A DNA stretch of 64,000 nt from Sedimenticola thiotaurini. GTDB taxonomy: Bacteria > Pseudomonadota > Gammaproteobacteria > Chromatiales > Chromatiaceae. A program made the position numbers and the translations under genes. This document shows, piece after piece, positions 45,334-54,780 of this stretch. A model generated the notes under the pieces. It was not told where the DNA came from. It saw only the letters and a program-made list of their open reading frames with translations, and made no database searches. The stretch spans positions 3,038,001 through 3,102,000 of the forward strand of contig NZ_CP011412.1 of the NCBI RefSeq assembly GCF_001007875.1. Direction: 5' to 3'. Position 1 is the stretch's first letter. Every line of letters begins with the position of its first letter.

Positions 45334-46308
45334 CTAATACTCCTGCAGAACCAGGTCGCTGAAGAGTGCGTTTCGTTCCTGATCAGAGGCGGCTTCCACT
45401 GCGCTATCCACCACTTCCCGGGTCAGGTGAGCGGCGAACAGCTGGATGAAATCATAGTGGTATGAGCGCAGAAACAGGCCGGGGCGGAAACCGAGCCGGG
45501 TGGTGCTGGGGGGAAACAGTGCGGTGGCGTCCAGGGAACAGAGATCCTGGTCCTGATCAGGATCGTAGGCCATTCTGGCCAGGATGCCGATGCCGATACC
45601 CAGGCGGACGTAGGTCTTGATCACATCCGCATCTGTTGCGGTAAACACCACCTTCGGCTCCAGATCCTGCTTACGGAATGCCTTGTCCAGTTGGGAACGC
45701 CCGGTGAAGCCGAACACATAGGTGACGATGGGGAACTGTGCGACCGCCTCCAGGGTCAGCGGTGCCACTGCTCTTAACGGATGGTCACTGGGGGTGATGA
45801 TGGTGCGATTCCAGTGATAGCAGGGCATCATGATCAGGTTGCCAAAATCCGCTGTTGCTTCCGTGGCGATGGCGAAGTCAGCGCCGCCGCCGGCGGCCAA
45901 CTCCGAAATCTGTTCCGGGTTGCCCTGGTGCATCTGCAGATCCACCTCCGGGTAGCGTTCCCGGAACGCCTTGATCACCGGCGGCAGGACATAACGGGCC
46001 TGAGTGTGGGTGGTGGCGATGGAGAGACTGCCGGAACGGGGATCACTGAACTCACTGGCCACATCGCGTATCGCATCCACCTCCCCCAGCACCGCCTCGG
46101 CATGGCTGATAATCGCCTTGCCCGCATCGGTTATACCGGTCAGCTGGCGGCCGGTGCGCTCGAAAATGGTCACGCCCAGCTCCTCTTCCAGCAGGCGGAT
46201 CTGTTTGCTGATGCCGGGTTGGGACGTGAACAGACGCTCGGCCGCCGCGGTGATGTTCAGATCGTTCTGGGCCACTGCCAGCAGAAAACGGAGCTGTTGT
46301 AGTTTCAT
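45334..46308 (-). CDS. cysB: LysR-type regulator CysB
   Basis: A LysR-family activator of sulfur assimilation that senses N-acetylserine. The chosen start gives 324 residues, the same length as E. coli CysB, and the identical opening KLQQLRF. The winged HTH is in TAAAERLFTSQPGISKQIRL (around 19-38). The effector domain has SIATTHTQARYVLPPVIKAF, the HQGNPEQI loop, ADFAIATEA and MPCYHWNRTIITPSDHPL, all CysB-specific. It diverges from a DsrC-like gene across an unusually AT-rich 180-bp gap, which could hold CysB sites for both genes. Confidence 0.94.
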   Translation of the reverse strand: MKLQQLRFLLAVAQNDLNITAAAERLFTSQPGISKQIRLLEEELGVTIFERTGRQLTGITDAGKAIISHAEAVLGEVDAIRDVASEFSDPRSGSLSIATTHTQARYVLPPVIKAFRERYPEVDLQMHQGNPEQISELAAGGGADFAIATEATADFGNLIMMPCYHWNRTIITPSDHPLRAVAPLTLEAVAQFPIVTYVFGFTGRSQLDKAFRKQDLEPKVVFTATDADVIKTYVRLGIGIGILARMAYDPDQDQDLCSLDATALFPPSTTRLGFRPGLFLRSYHYDFIQLFAAHLTREVVDSAVEAASDQERNALFSDLVLQEY

Positions 46309-46382
46309 AGTGGGCCTAATATATAGAGTGATTCCTATTACTGTTATATTAATCAACTATTTCTATAGACGTAAAAGTTATT

Positions 46383-46410
46383 TTGATGTATTGTCTCGCC
46401 GCGCTATAGT
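46383..46410 (+). promoter_or_regulatory. Candidate promoter of the DsrC-like gene
   Basis: TTGATG (46383-46388) and TATAGT (46405-46410) are 16 bases apart, about 80 bases before the ATG. They lie in an AT-rich stretch shared with the divergent cysB start, with a TGATT...AATCA inverted pair at about 46329-46354 as a possible LysR-type site. Confidence 0.45.
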
Positions 46411-46488
46411 TTTTTGCAAGCAGGACCGGGTGAAACAGACGTTTTCCCCCGATCCCGGAAACTACTTACCTTGCAGGAAACAGGATCA

Positions 46489-46842
46489 ATGGGCGCATTA
46501 CCAATTGTTAAGGATTCCGACAGTGTGGGTTCGCCACTCGCCGGACTCGTTTTTGATGAGAATGGTTATCTGTGTGATTCCGCATACTGGGATAACCGGG
46601 TGGCAGAGCAACTTGCGCTGCAGGAAGGGATCGGTTTCCTGAGTGCGGCCCACTGGCGGGTGATCCGCTTTGTGCGTGACCGCTATTTGCGCCTTGGAGC
46701 CATACCGCCCATGCGGCGGATCTGCCGCAGCAGTGAACTCTCCAGGAGCGAGGTGAAGCGGTTGTTCGGTGGTTGTCTGCAGGTCTGGCGTATTGCCGGA
46801 CTGCCCAATCCCGGCGAAGAAGCCAGGGCTTACCTGGGATAG
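46489..46842 (+). CDS. DsrC/TusE-superfamily protein lacking the signature cysteines
   Basis: A 117-residue protein of the DsrC/TusE fold: VFDENGYLCDSAYWDNRVAE, EGIGFLSAAHWRVIRFVRDR, and the C-terminal LFGGCLQVWRIAGLPNPGEE. In true DsrC two cysteines (CysB just before KIAGLPKP and CysA second from the end) carry sulfur. Here the CysB position is Trp100 and the CysA position Glu111, and the tail is five residues longer. It therefore cannot act as a classical sulfur-trisulfide carrier. Cysteine-less members of this superfamily have been proposed to be regulatory. AGGA precedes the ATG at 46489. It is divergent from cysB and ends at a strong terminator. Confidence 0.85.
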   Translation: MGALPIVKDSDSVGSPLAGLVFDENGYLCDSAYWDNRVAEQLALQEGIGFLSAAHWRVIRFVRDRYLRLGAIPPMRRICRSSELSRSEVKRLFGGCLQVWRIAGLPNPGEEARAYLG

Positions 46843-46854
46843 TCCATAATTCTC

Positions 46855-46892
46855 TGGCCGGTTGCACACCGGCCACGCCGCTATGTGGCGGC
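46855..46892 (+). repeat. Two adjacent hairpins after the DsrC-like gene
   Basis: Stem 1 is 46855-46862 with 46868-46875 (TGGCCGGT/ACCGGCCA). Stem 2 is 46877-46881 with 46888-46892 (GCCGC/GCGGC). They lie in the 3' untranslated region, before the true terminator. Confidence 0.5.
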
Positions 46893-46937
46893 CTCAGTTT
46901 TAAGGGTGCGCCCTTTTACCGAGTTATACCTCCCTTA

Positions 46938-46961
46938 GCCCGGTTCGCCGGGCCTTTTTTT
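46938..46961 (+). terminator. Intrinsic terminator of the DsrC-like gene
   Basis: Stem GCCCGG (46938-46943) with CCGGGC (46948-46953) closed by a TTCG tetraloop, then C and seven T residues. It lies between this gene and the convergent pdxA. Confidence 0.9.
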
Positions 46962-46995
46962 GTCCACTGGAATCAGGGCGCGCCGGCCCCTGGGG

Positions 46996-47982
46996 TCAAT
47001 TCACCGCGGCAGTGGTCAGTTCCAGGGCGGCTTTGATGGCCGCCTGCAGGCTGCCGATGTCAGCCTTGCCGGTGCCGGCCAGGTCAAGGGCGGTGCCGTG
47101 ATCCACCGAGGTGCGGATGATCGGCAGACCGAGGGTGATGTTGACCGCGTTGCCGAATCCCAGGTGTTTCAGTACCGGCAAGCCCTGATCGTGGTACATC
47201 GCCAGCACAGCGTCGGCCCGCTCCAGGTAGGGCGGTGTGAAGAGCGTATCGGCCGGTAACGGACCCTCCAGGCGCATCCCGGTCTGACGGAGTTGTTCCA
47301 GCACCGGGCTGATGATCTCAATCTCCTCTCTACCAAGATGCCCGCCCTCGCCGGCGTGGGGATTGAGTCCGCAGACCAGTATGTTGGGATCGGGAATGCC
47401 AAAACGCCGAGCCAGGTCCCGGTGCAGGATGGTGATTACCTGCTCCAGTAAGGTGGTATTTATGGCCGCGCTGACATCCTTCAGCGGCAGGTGGGTGGTG
47501 GCCAGGGCAACCCGCAGGCCAGGGCAGGCCAGCATCATGACCGGGTAGGCGTCGGTAAGTTGGGCCAGAAACTCGGTATGGCCAGAGAAAGGGATGCCCG
47601 CGTCATTGATCACTCCCTTGTGGATCGGGCCGGTGACCAGGCCGCTGAACGTCCCCTCCAGGCAACCCCGGGTGGCCAGGGTGAGGGTCTCCAGCACATA
47701 GGTGGCATTGGCCGGATTCAGAACGCCCGCCTGGGCAGCTGCGCCCAGTTCCACCGGCAGTACACTCAGGTGTCCCGCATCCCGGCTTGCCGAAGTTCCG
47801 GGTTCATAGTGCTCGATTTTGATCGGTAGTGACAGTCGTGCCGCACGCTCTGTCAGCAGTTCCGGTGAGCCCACCGCTACAACGGAATAGTCCCGCGCCT
47901 GCTGTGCCAGCTGGATGCAGATATCAGGGCCGATTCCGCCGGGCTCCCCCGGTGTGAGTGCGAGTGGGCGCGGTATATCCAA
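46996..47982 (-). CDS. pdxA: 4-hydroxythreonine-4-phosphate dehydrogenase (PdxA)
   Basis: An NAD-dependent, metal-requiring enzyme of pyridoxal phosphate synthesis. The 328-residue length is normal. Motifs are [20 protein letters not shown] at the start, [16 protein letters not shown] (around 108-123), [11 protein letters not shown], the metal-binding His of [26 protein letters not shown] and [16 protein letters not shown]. It follows surA in the conserved lptD-surA-pdxA order. The gene that usually comes next, rsmA, is absent; the DsrC-like gene is there instead. Confidence 0.96.
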   Translation of the reverse strand: MDIPRPLALTPGEPGGIGPDICIQLAQQARDYSVVAVGSPELLTERAARLSLPIKIEHYEPGTSASRDAGHLSVLPVELGAAAQAGVLNPANATYVLETLTLATRGCLEGTFSGLVTGPIHKGVINDAGIPFSGHTEFLAQLTDAYPVMMLACPGLRVALATTHLPLKDVSAAINTTLLEQVITILHRDLARRFGIPDPNILVCGLNPHAGEGGHLGREEIEIISPVLEQLRQTGMRLEGPLPADTLFTPPYLERADAVLAMYHDQGLPVLKHLGFGNAVNITLGLPIIRTSVDHGTALDLAGTGKADIGSLQAAIKAALELTTAAVN

Positions 47983-47994
47983 TCGGGTTACTCC

Positions 47995-49314
47995 TCAGGA
48001 GTCGCTGATACGGATGTCGATGAAGGCTTCATCCCGGAGACGGCGCAGATAGAGCTCACTCTCTTCAGCGGCCTTGCGGTCGCTGATCGCCTTGCGGGCC
48101 TCGGCTTTCTGGACCTCGGTGGTACTGTCATGCTGGCGCCGTTCCAGTAGTTGGGCCAGATGCCAGCCGAACTCGGTGCGGAACGGCTGGGTCAGCTCTC
48201 CTGGGGAGAGCTTGGCAATCTCTTCCTCAAAGCGGGGCAGCAGCGCGCCTGGAGTGATCCAGCCCAGGTCACCGCCCTTGATGGCGGAGGATTTGTCATC
48301 CGAGTGGGAGCGGGCCAGGGCGCTGAAGTCATCACCACCCAGGATGCGCAGACGCAGTTGCTCCAGGCGCGTGCGGGCATCTTCATTGGAGGTGATCTCG
48401 TTGGTGCTGATCAGGATATGCCGGACATGGCTCTGGGTGACAATCTTGCGATCACCTCCCTTGTAGTCCTGCAGCTTGATGATATGAAAGCCACTGGCGG
48501 TGCGGATCGGGTCACTGATTTCGCCCCGTTCCATGTTGATCACCAGGTCGACAAAGATGGTGGGCAGCTGATCGGCCGGTCGCCAGCCCAGATCACCCCC
48601 CTCCAGGGCCTGACGACCGTCGGACTTGGTGATAGCCATGTCGGCAAAGTCTGCACCTTCACGCAAGGATTGGACGATCGACTCGGCCTGCTGACGGGCG
48701 CGCTCAAGTTGGTCGGGCGAAGCCGCTTCCGGAGTGGCAATCAGGATATGTTGCAGGTGGTAGGCGGAGCGATCTCCCAGGTTGCTGGCCTGGCGCGCGA
48801 GATAGGTCTCCACCTCCTGGTCGGTCACCCGGATACGCCGGCGTACCTCCTGCTCCAACAGCCGTTGCAGGGTGATCTCCTCCTTGATGTTCTTGCGGAA
48901 ACTGCGGAAGCTGAGGCCACTCTCTTCCAGTGTTTGCCGGAATTCAGACAGGTTCAGGTTGTTGCGCCTGGCAATGTTATTAATGGCCTGGGCCACAATA
49001 TCTTCGCTGACATTGATCCCCGCCCGGCTGGCGGCTTCCAGCTGCAGCTTTTTCAGAATCAGCCGTCCAAGTACCTGTCTTTCAATATCGGACTGGGGAG
49101 GGAGGCGCTGTCCCTGCTGGCGTAACTGGGTGACTATTTTTCTGATCTCGTCGTCCAGTTCGCTGCGGACGATGATGTCATCGTTGACCACGGCGACGAT
49201 TTCATCGACCGGCTCTATCTGCTGGCTTTGGGCAACGAGGGGAGATCCCAGTGAAATGATCAGGCCGAGGAGTAGCACTCCCAGACGGTTCGGAAAGTTT
49301 AGTCTAGTGGTCAT
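47995..49314 (-). CDS. surA: Periplasmic chaperone and peptidyl-prolyl isomerase SurA
   Basis: Escorts outer-membrane proteins to the BAM complex. It has 439 residues with a signal peptide (RLGVLLLGLIISLGSPLVAQ). The N-terminal chaperone part (EIVAVVNDDIIVRSELDDEI and a helical NLSEFRQTLEESGLSFRSFR) is followed by two parvulin domains, at about 175-275 (HLQHILIATPEAAS, GGDLGWRPADQLP) and 285-385 (HVRHILISTNEITS, GGDLGWITPGALL). The C-terminal helix completes the chaperone module. LptD, encoded 11 bases upstream, is one of its best-known clients. Confidence 0.96.
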   Translation of the reverse strand: MTTRLNFPNRLGVLLLGLIISLGSPLVAQSQQIEPVDEIVAVVNDDIIVRSELDDEIRKIVTQLRQQGQRLPPQSDIERQVLGRLILKKLQLEAASRAGINVSEDIVAQAINNIARRNNLNLSEFRQTLEESGLSFRSFRKNIKEEITLQRLLEQEVRRRIRVTDQEVETYLARQASNLGDRSAYHLQHILIATPEAASPDQLERARQQAESIVQSLREGADFADMAITKSDGRQALEGGDLGWRPADQLPTIFVDLVINMERGEISDPIRTASGFHIIKLQDYKGGDRKIVTQSHVRHILISTNEITSNEDARTRLEQLRLRILGGDDFSALARSHSDDKSSAIKGGDLGWITPGALLPRFEEEIAKLSPGELTQPFRTEFGWHLAQLLERRQHDSTTEVQKAEARKAISDRKAAEESELYLRRLRDEAFIDIRISDS

Positions 49315-49325
49315 GTATGTATTAG

Positions 49326-52136
49326 TCAGTTGTAAGTGCGGTAACCGAGGATGCCCCGTTCCAGGAATTCATCAATTCTATCACCCAGACTGGTCAGACC
49401 CTTCAGTTCCAGTTGCAGGAACAGGGCGAGATTGCCCTCAGCGTTGGCATCGGAACGGTAGTCACGCACGATAAAGCGACTGATCCAGCAGCAGTTTTCA
49501 TATTCGATACCGGCAAAGGTTTCCATACTCTGTTTGTACAGCAGTGAGTAGTTCCAGCGGCCCACCGCGTGCAGTTTGTGGGTGATCGGCCAACGGCCGG
49601 AGAGATCGGTCTGTTCAATGGAGCCGTCGGTGAAGCGGTAGGTCAGATTCAGGGCACGTTGCCTGTCGTCCTGGTAATGGAGCCCAAAGGCCTTTTTCTC
49701 TGTGGCGTTGACATCCGCATGGGGGTTCCATTGAATCCCTGCCTTGGCCCGCCAGTTACGACTCAGCTTGCCGGCAACCTCCGCCACAATGGATGAACTG
49801 TCGTCACTGTAGGTGGTGGTGCTGGAAGTGAGTCCTACTTCCCGGTCCCTGAAGTAGAATATCTGACCGATACTGGCGCGGAAGAGTTCCTCGCCGGTCT
49901 CAGCGCTCAGGCCCCGGGTGGTGATGGCGGTGGTCAGCTGGTTGGCATCCCCCACCTTATCGACACCGCTGAAACGGTTCTCCCGGAACAGGTTGGCGAA
50001 ACTGAAATCCAGCTCTGCGGTATCGAAATCGGGTAGCGCGCTCTGATCCTCTTCCGGGGTGTAGAGGTAGAACAGGCGGGGTTCCAGGGTGTGGGTGATG
50101 GCGTTGCCAAACCAGCTGCTGCTGCGATCGAAATAGAGTCCGCCATCCAGACTGAAGGTCGGCAAGGTGCGATCGGGGCTATCACTCAATCCGGCTGTCT
50201 GGTTCTCCAGGTTGTAGCGGGTGTAGCGGAGCGCGGCCTTGGGCGTCAGGAAGCCCCAGGGGCGCCGCAGGGGCAGGCTGACTGCGGGTCGCAGATCGAT
50301 TCGCTCCCCCTTAACGACAGTATCCGAGCTGTGGCCGAAGCTGACATACTCACTGCGCAGGTGGTAAGTGAGTCCCAGCGCCTGGTTCGGTTTCTCCAGG
50401 TTGAGCAGCAGTTGCGGCAGCCGGCTGTAGGGACGGTTGTTAACGGCGATGGTATCGTCGATAGTCTGGTAATACTGAACGCGGCCAAGCAGGTTCCAGC
50501 CGTTGCCATAGTAGCGCAGATCCCCGCGCCGCTCCTGGTGTTTGGCGCTGGTGGTGGCCAGGCTGTCACCCAGGTCATCGATATAGTCGTTGTCCGACAC
50601 GTAATTGAGATCGATATCGTAACTCCAGCGTGGCGCCGGTGTTCCGTTCAGGAGCATGTTGACGGCGCCCCGGGTGTCGTTTTCCCCCACCTCCCGCTCG
50701 CTGTCGCTGGGCAACAGTTCCGCGCGGATCTCCCCCTGGTGTCCCTCTGTCAGATAGCGGAATTCCCCGCCCAGCAGAATGCCCCGTTTGCTCAGGATGC
50801 GCGGGGTAAAGGTGGCATCCATATTGGGGGAGATATTGAAATAGTAGGGTATCGACAGGTCGGCCCCGGAGTTTTCAGAGCTGCCGATGGTGGGGGGCAG
50901 GAAGCCGGATTTACGCCGGTCATCGATCGGGAAGCTGACGTAAGGAAAATAGATAAAAGGTACGCCCTTGAAGCGCAACTTGGCGTTGCGGGCCACACCG
51001 ACTCCGGTCGATCGATCAAGTTCAAGCTCTTCGGACTCCACCTGCCAGCCGTTGTTCCCCGGTGGACAGGTGGTGTAACGGACATCCTGATAGTGGGATT
51101 GATCTTCGTTTAAAATCTCGACGCTGCTGGCGGTACCCCGTGCCACCGGCTCGGTCAGGCGAAACTCGGTCTGTTTTGCCGCCCCCTGTTTGGAGAGCAG
51201 GTTGTAGTGCAGGCTGTCGCCCATGACCCGCAGCCCGGGCTGCTCCAGATAGACATTACCCATGGCGTCCAGCGAGTTGGCGTCTTTCAGGTAAATGGCA
51301 CGATCCGCTTCCAGACGGGAACTGCCCTGTTCAATCAGCACATTGCCGTAAAATTCGGCACGGTTATTACGACGGTAAAGGTCGGCCCCATCCGCCACGA
51401 TGCGGGTATCTTCATTCGTAACCGGCCTGGGCGCGTCGTCGTCACTGCGGTCGATTGTGCCGCACTGGTTCCAGTTCAGACCCTGGTCAATACGTGCCAT
51501 TTCCGGTTGATGGGCGGCAGCCTGGCTGTCGCGGGACTGGTCGGTAACGGCTGGTTCGGCCATCGGCTCGGGTTCGGCCATCGGCTCGGGTTCAGCCATT
51601 GGTTCGGGTTCAGCCATTGGTTCGGGTTCAGCCATCGGCTCGGGTTCGGCCATCGGCTCGGGTTCGGCCATCGGCTCGGGTTCAGCCATTGGCTCGGGTT
51701 CAGCCATTGGCTCGGGTTCAGCCATTGGCTCGGGTTCAGCCATCGGCTCGGGCTCGGGCTCGGCCATCGGCTCGGGCTCGGCCATCGGCTCGGGCTCGGC
51801 CATCGGCTCGGGCTCGGCCATCGGCTCGGCTTCAGTAGTGGCTTCCGGGTCGCTCTCCGCCGCAGGTGTAACTGCCGTGGCGGGTTCTGCAGCGGGCTCT
51901 TCCAGTGCCTGCGTAACTGCCCCATCAGGGCTGGTTTCGGATTTGGTGACGGCCCCCGTGCCGGGTGTCTGGGGTTCGGCTTTCTTCTGGATAACCGGTT
52001 CGGTCGGAACCGGCTGGCCATCCTGAAAACACTCCCAGCCGCCGTCCCTGCTGATACGACAGTCCCATTTCGAAGCGGCTTGGGCGGCTGGAGCCAACAG
52101 CAATCCACTGATGGCTAGCGGTAGCATCCTTCTCAT
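49326..52136 (-). CDS. lptD: LPS-assembly protein LptD with a repetitive periplasmic linker
   Basis: The outer-membrane barrel that inserts lipopolysaccharide with LptE. The 936-residue product is longer than E. coli LptD (784). From the ATG at 52136: signal peptide ([19 protein letters not shown]), a short Cys-containing part ([20 protein letters not shown]), a low-complexity linker (about 100-195) of 15 EPMAEP hexapeptides, then the OstA/LptA-like jellyroll ([20 protein letters not shown]) and the C-terminal barrel. Conserved barrel features include [20 protein letters not shown] in two parts (TTCPPGN, with its Cys) and the CCW motif near the end ([10 protein letters not shown]). The extra frame upstream to 52325 is not used. 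Confidence 0.93.
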   Translation of the reverse strand: MRRMLPLAISGLLLAPAAQAASKWDCRISRDGGWECFQDGQPVPTEPVIQKKAEPQTPGTGAVTKSETSPDGAVTQALEEPAAEPATAVTPAAESDPEATTEAEPMAEPEPMAEPEPMAEPEPMAEPEPEPMAEPEPMAEPEPMAEPEPMAEPEPMAEPEPMAEPEPMAEPEPMAEPEPMAEPEPMAEPEPMAEPAVTDQSRDSQAAAHQPEMARIDQGLNWNQCGTIDRSDDDAPRPVTNEDTRIVADGADLYRRNNRAEFYGNVLIEQGSSRLEADRAIYLKDANSLDAMGNVYLEQPGLRVMGDSLHYNLLSKQGAAKQTEFRLTEPVARGTASSVEILNEDQSHYQDVRYTTCPPGNNGWQVESEELELDRSTGVGVARNAKLRFKGVPFIYFPYVSFPIDDRRKSGFLPPTIGSSENSGADLSIPYYFNISPNMDATFTPRILSKRGILLGGEFRYLTEGHQGEIRAELLPSDSEREVGENDTRGAVNMLLNGTPAPRWSYDIDLNYVSDNDYIDDLGDSLATTSAKHQERRGDLRYYGNGWNLLGRVQYYQTIDDTIAVNNRPYSRLPQLLLNLEKPNQALGLTYHLRSEYVSFGHSSDTVVKGERIDLRPAVSLPLRRPWGFLTPKAALRYTRYNLENQTAGLSDSPDRTLPTFSLDGGLYFDRSSSWFGNAITHTLEPRLFYLYTPEEDQSALPDFDTAELDFSFANLFRENRFSGVDKVGDANQLTTAITTRGLSAETGEELFRASIGQIFYFRDREVGLTSSTTTYSDDSSSIVAEVAGKLSRNWRAKAGIQWNPHADVNATEKKAFGLHYQDDRQRALNLTYRFTDGSIEQTDLSGRWPITHKLHAVGRWNYSLLYKQSMETFAGIEYENCCWISRFIVRDYRSDANAEGNLALFLQLELKGLTSLGDRIDEFLERGILGYRTYN
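51553..51832 (-). repeat. 18-bp microsatellite inside lptD
   Basis: Fifteen copies of an 18-base unit (plus-strand form GGTTCGGCCATCGGCTCG with C/T variants), with one 6-base extra between copies 11 and 12 on the plus strand. All lengths are multiples of three and keep the reading frame. The unit encodes EPMAEP. Copy-specific variants (TTCAGCCATTGG, CTCGGCCATCGG) cluster, showing stepwise local duplication. Confidence 0.95.
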
Positions 52137-52383
52137 TCCAGGCACGGCAACACTCTGATTGTTCTTAAGATTGGTCGGGTTGGCACGGGCGCTGTCCGCC
52201 TGATCGTACCCTGTACCGCTCCCTGGCGGCCCGCTTCGGCCTCTGTTGTGCGAGAAGCCATGGCAACGACCGCATAAAATCGCATAGAATCGCCTATTCT
52301 TCAATGGCCGCAACCGCCTCAACATGGCGCCCGATGCATCGGGCTGGATGGGATGGAGGGCCTGCAGCAGTATGGAACCGGTA

Positions 52384-53367
52384 ATGCCGAAAAGAGAACA
52401 GGCCCTGACCCAGTGGCTGACGGGAGAGGTTGGACTTCAGAATATCCATGTGGAACCGGCCTCGGATGATGCCAGCTTTCGGCGCTATTTTCGCGTCACC
52501 CTGAGCGATGGCAGTACCCGGATTGCCATGGATGCCCCACCTGAACGGGAGGATTGCGGGCCGTTTCTGCGTATCGCTGAACAGTTGGGTGCAATCGGTC
52601 TGCATGTGCCCACTATCCACGCCGCTGACCCGCAGCAGGGTTTTGTCCTGCTGGAGGATCTGGGTTCAGTCCATTATCTTGATCAGTTGAATGACGCCAG
52701 TGCTGACCGGCTCTACGGGGATGCATTGGGGGCCCTGGCGATCATTCAGTCGGTGGGGCCTTGTGAGGGCCTGCCGCTCTACGACGAAGCGTTGCTGCGG
52801 CAGGAGATGGCACTGTTTCCGGATTGGCTGCTGACCCGGCATCTCGGCCTGGATCTGGATGCCGCTGAGCGGGCCATGTTGACCGGCTGCTTTGACCGGT
52901 TGGTGGAGAACGCCCTGGAGCAGCCCCGGGTCTGTGTTCACCGGGACTACCACAGCCGCAATCTGCTGGTCAGCCCGTCACCAACACCGGGGATTATCGA
53001 TTTCCAGGATGCGGTGGTGGGGCCGGTCACCTATGACCTGGTGTCGCTGCTGAAGGACTGTTATATCGCCTGGCCGGTGTCGCAGGTCCAGGCCTGGGCC
53101 ATGGGTTACTTTGAACTGGCGGTGCAGTCGGGGATCCTGCGGGCCGAGCATGAGGCGCGGTTTCTGCGCTGGTTTGACCTGATGGGGGTGCAGCGCCATC
53201 TCAAGGCGAGCGGCATATTTGCCCGACTCAATCACCGTGATGGCAAGTCTGGGTACCTGGTGGAGATCCCCCGGACCCTGGGCTATATCGTGGAAGTGGC
53301 CGGTCGCTACCCGGAGCTGGCCGGCCTGGGTGAGCTGATCGGGCAGCGGGTGCTGCCGCGGCTCTAG
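52384..53367 (+). CDS. amgK: Aminoglycoside-phosphotransferase-fold sugar kinase (AmgK-like)
   Basis: A cytoplasmic kinase of 327 residues (331 if ATG 52372 is used). It has the APH fold: [13 protein letters not shown] (phosphate loop), VLLEDLG hinge, and catalytic [11 protein letters not shown] (around 178-188), with the metal-binding [20 protein letters not shown]. In pseudomonads AmgK phosphorylates MurNAc/GlcNAc at C1 for peptidoglycan recycling and is encoded divergently from lptD, as here. Its usual partner murU is not next; purD follows on the other strand. Confidence 0.88.
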   Translation: MPKREQALTQWLTGEVGLQNIHVEPASDDASFRRYFRVTLSDGSTRIAMDAPPEREDCGPFLRIAEQLGAIGLHVPTIHAADPQQGFVLLEDLGSVHYLDQLNDASADRLYGDALGALAIIQSVGPCEGLPLYDEALLRQEMALFPDWLLTRHLGLDLDAAERAMLTGCFDRLVENALEQPRVCVHRDYHSRNLLVSPSPTPGIIDFQDAVVGPVTYDLVSLLKDCYIAWPVSQVQAWAMGYFELAVQSGILRAEHEARFLRWFDLMGVQRHLKASGIFARLNHRDGKSGYLVEIPRTLGYIVEVAGRYPELAGLGELIGQRVLPRL

Positions 53368-53388
53368 CTGAACCCGACGGTTGTCGGC

Positions 53389-53409
53389 TGGGCACGACTT
53401 CCGTGCCCA
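53389..53409. terminator. Hairpin between convergent amgK and purD
   Basis: An 8-bp stem (TGGGCACG with CGTGCCCA) and a 5-base loop ACTTC lie in the 70-bp gap between the two gene ends. There is no T run on either strand, so terminator function is tentative. Confidence 0.4.
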
Positions 53410-53437
53410 ACCTGCCGGGAACCATCCGGGTTGAAGA

Positions 53438-54724
53438 TCACTCCTGTTCCCGGGCCACTGCCCGATAACCGATATCAGTACGGTAGTAGACCTTGTCCCA
53501 ATCAATCCGTCTGGCCAGCGAGTAAGCCCGGGCCTGGGCTTCCGCCACACTCTCGCCCAGGGCGGTTGCGCAGAGCACCCGGCCGCCGGCGGTGACTATC
53601 TCGCCATCTTTTTCCGCCGTGCCGGCATGGAATACCTTTTCACCCTCGGTGGGCTGGCTCGGCAGGCCGCTGATCACATCGCCTTTTTTATAGCTGTCGG
53701 GATAACCACCGGCAGCCAGCACCACCCCCAGGGCGGCACGCTCATCCCAGACGGTCTTTTGGGTATCGAGCTTGCCCTCCAGGGCGGCCAGGCAGTGTTC
53801 CACCAGATCCGATTTCATCCGCAACATGATGGGCTGGGTCTCCGGATCACCGAAGCGACAGTTGTACTCCAGCACCTTGGGGGTGCCGTTGGCGTCGATC
53901 ATGACGCCGGCGTAGAGGAAGCCGGTATAGGGGAGTCCCTCGGCCGCCATACCTGCGACGGTTGGTCGGATCACCTGCTCCATGATCCGTTCATGCATCA
54001 GTGGGGTAACCACCGGTGCCGGGGAGTAGGCGCCCATGCCACCGGTATTGGGGCCCCGGTCGCCGTTATCCCGCGCTTTGTGGTCCTGGGAGCTGGCCAT
54101 GGGCAGAATGTGCTGGCCATCCACCATCACGATGAAGCTGGCCTCCTCCCCACTCAGGAACTCCTCGATCACCACCCGGTGTCCCGCCTCGCCAAAGCTG
54201 TTGCCCGCCAGCATGTCGCGCACGGTCTCCTCGGCCATGCCCATCTCGTGGGCTATGATCACGCCCTTGCCGGCCGCCAGGCCATCCGCCTTGATCACAA
54301 TCGGCACGCCTACCTGGTGCAGGTACTCCAGGGCCTGGTCCACGTCGGTGAAGTTGCCGTAGGCAGCGGTGGGAATCTGGTGGCGCGCCAGGAAGTCCTT
54401 GGTGAAGGCCTTGGAGCCCTCCAGCTGGGCGGCGCCCTGGGTCGGGCCAAAACACTTCAGGCCGGCGGCGTTGAATGCGTCCACCACCCCCAGCACCAGG
54501 GGGGCTTCCGGGCCGACGATAGTCAGGCCGACGCGGTTTTCCCGGGCGAACTGGACCAGCTTGTCGATCTCTTCGACACCGATCGGTACATTCTCCATGG
54601 ACGGCTCCAGTGCGGTGCCCGCGTTACCCGGTGCCAGGAAAATCTTATCCGCCAGGGGAGATTGGGCAGCCTTCCATGCCAGTGCATGTTCGCGACCACC
54701 GCCGCCGATAATCAGGATGTTCAT
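53438..54724 (-). CDS. purD: Phosphoribosylamine-glycine ligase (PurD)
   Basis: The ATP-grasp enzyme for the second step of purine synthesis. The 428-residue length is normal. Motifs are MNILIIGGGGREHALAWKAA (given in part), GPEAPLVLGVVDAF, FGPTQGAAQLEGSKAF, VIKADGLAAGKGVIIA, GDRGPNTGGMGAYSPAP and NCRFGDPETQPIM. It is downstream of purH, as in E. coli purHD, but an lpxA gene lies between the two. Confidence 0.96.
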   Translation of the reverse strand: MNILIIGGGGREHALAWKAAQSPLADKIFLAPGNAGTALEPSMENVPIGVEEIDKLVQFARENRVGLTIVGPEAPLVLGVVDAFNAAGLKCFGPTQGAAQLEGSKAFTKDFLARHQIPTAAYGNFTDVDQALEYLHQVGVPIVIKADGLAAGKGVIIAHEMGMAEETVRDMLAGNSFGEAGHRVVIEEFLSGEEASFIVMVDGQHILPMASSQDHKARDNGDRGPNTGGMGAYSPAPVVTPLMHERIMEQVIRPTVAGMAAEGLPYTGFLYAGVMIDANGTPKVLEYNCRFGDPETQPIMLRMKSDLVEHCLAALEGKLDTQKTVWDERAALGVVLAAGGYPDSYKKGDVISGLPSQPTEGEKVFHAGTAEKDGEIVTAGGRVLCATALGESVAEAQARAYSLARRIDWDKVYYRTDIGYRAVAREQE

Positions 54725-54780
54725 GTGCGTTTAACCTGCCTGCTAACTAAATGGGTAGAGATGGGTGCGTCTGCCGGCGT

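Noticed and set aside
51207-52118. 303-codon plus-strand frame with ([12 protein letters not shown])-like repeats.
   Set aside because: It is the antisense reading of the lptD microsatellite. Open antisense frames are expected from an 18-bp repeat, and no start signal or family likeness is present.
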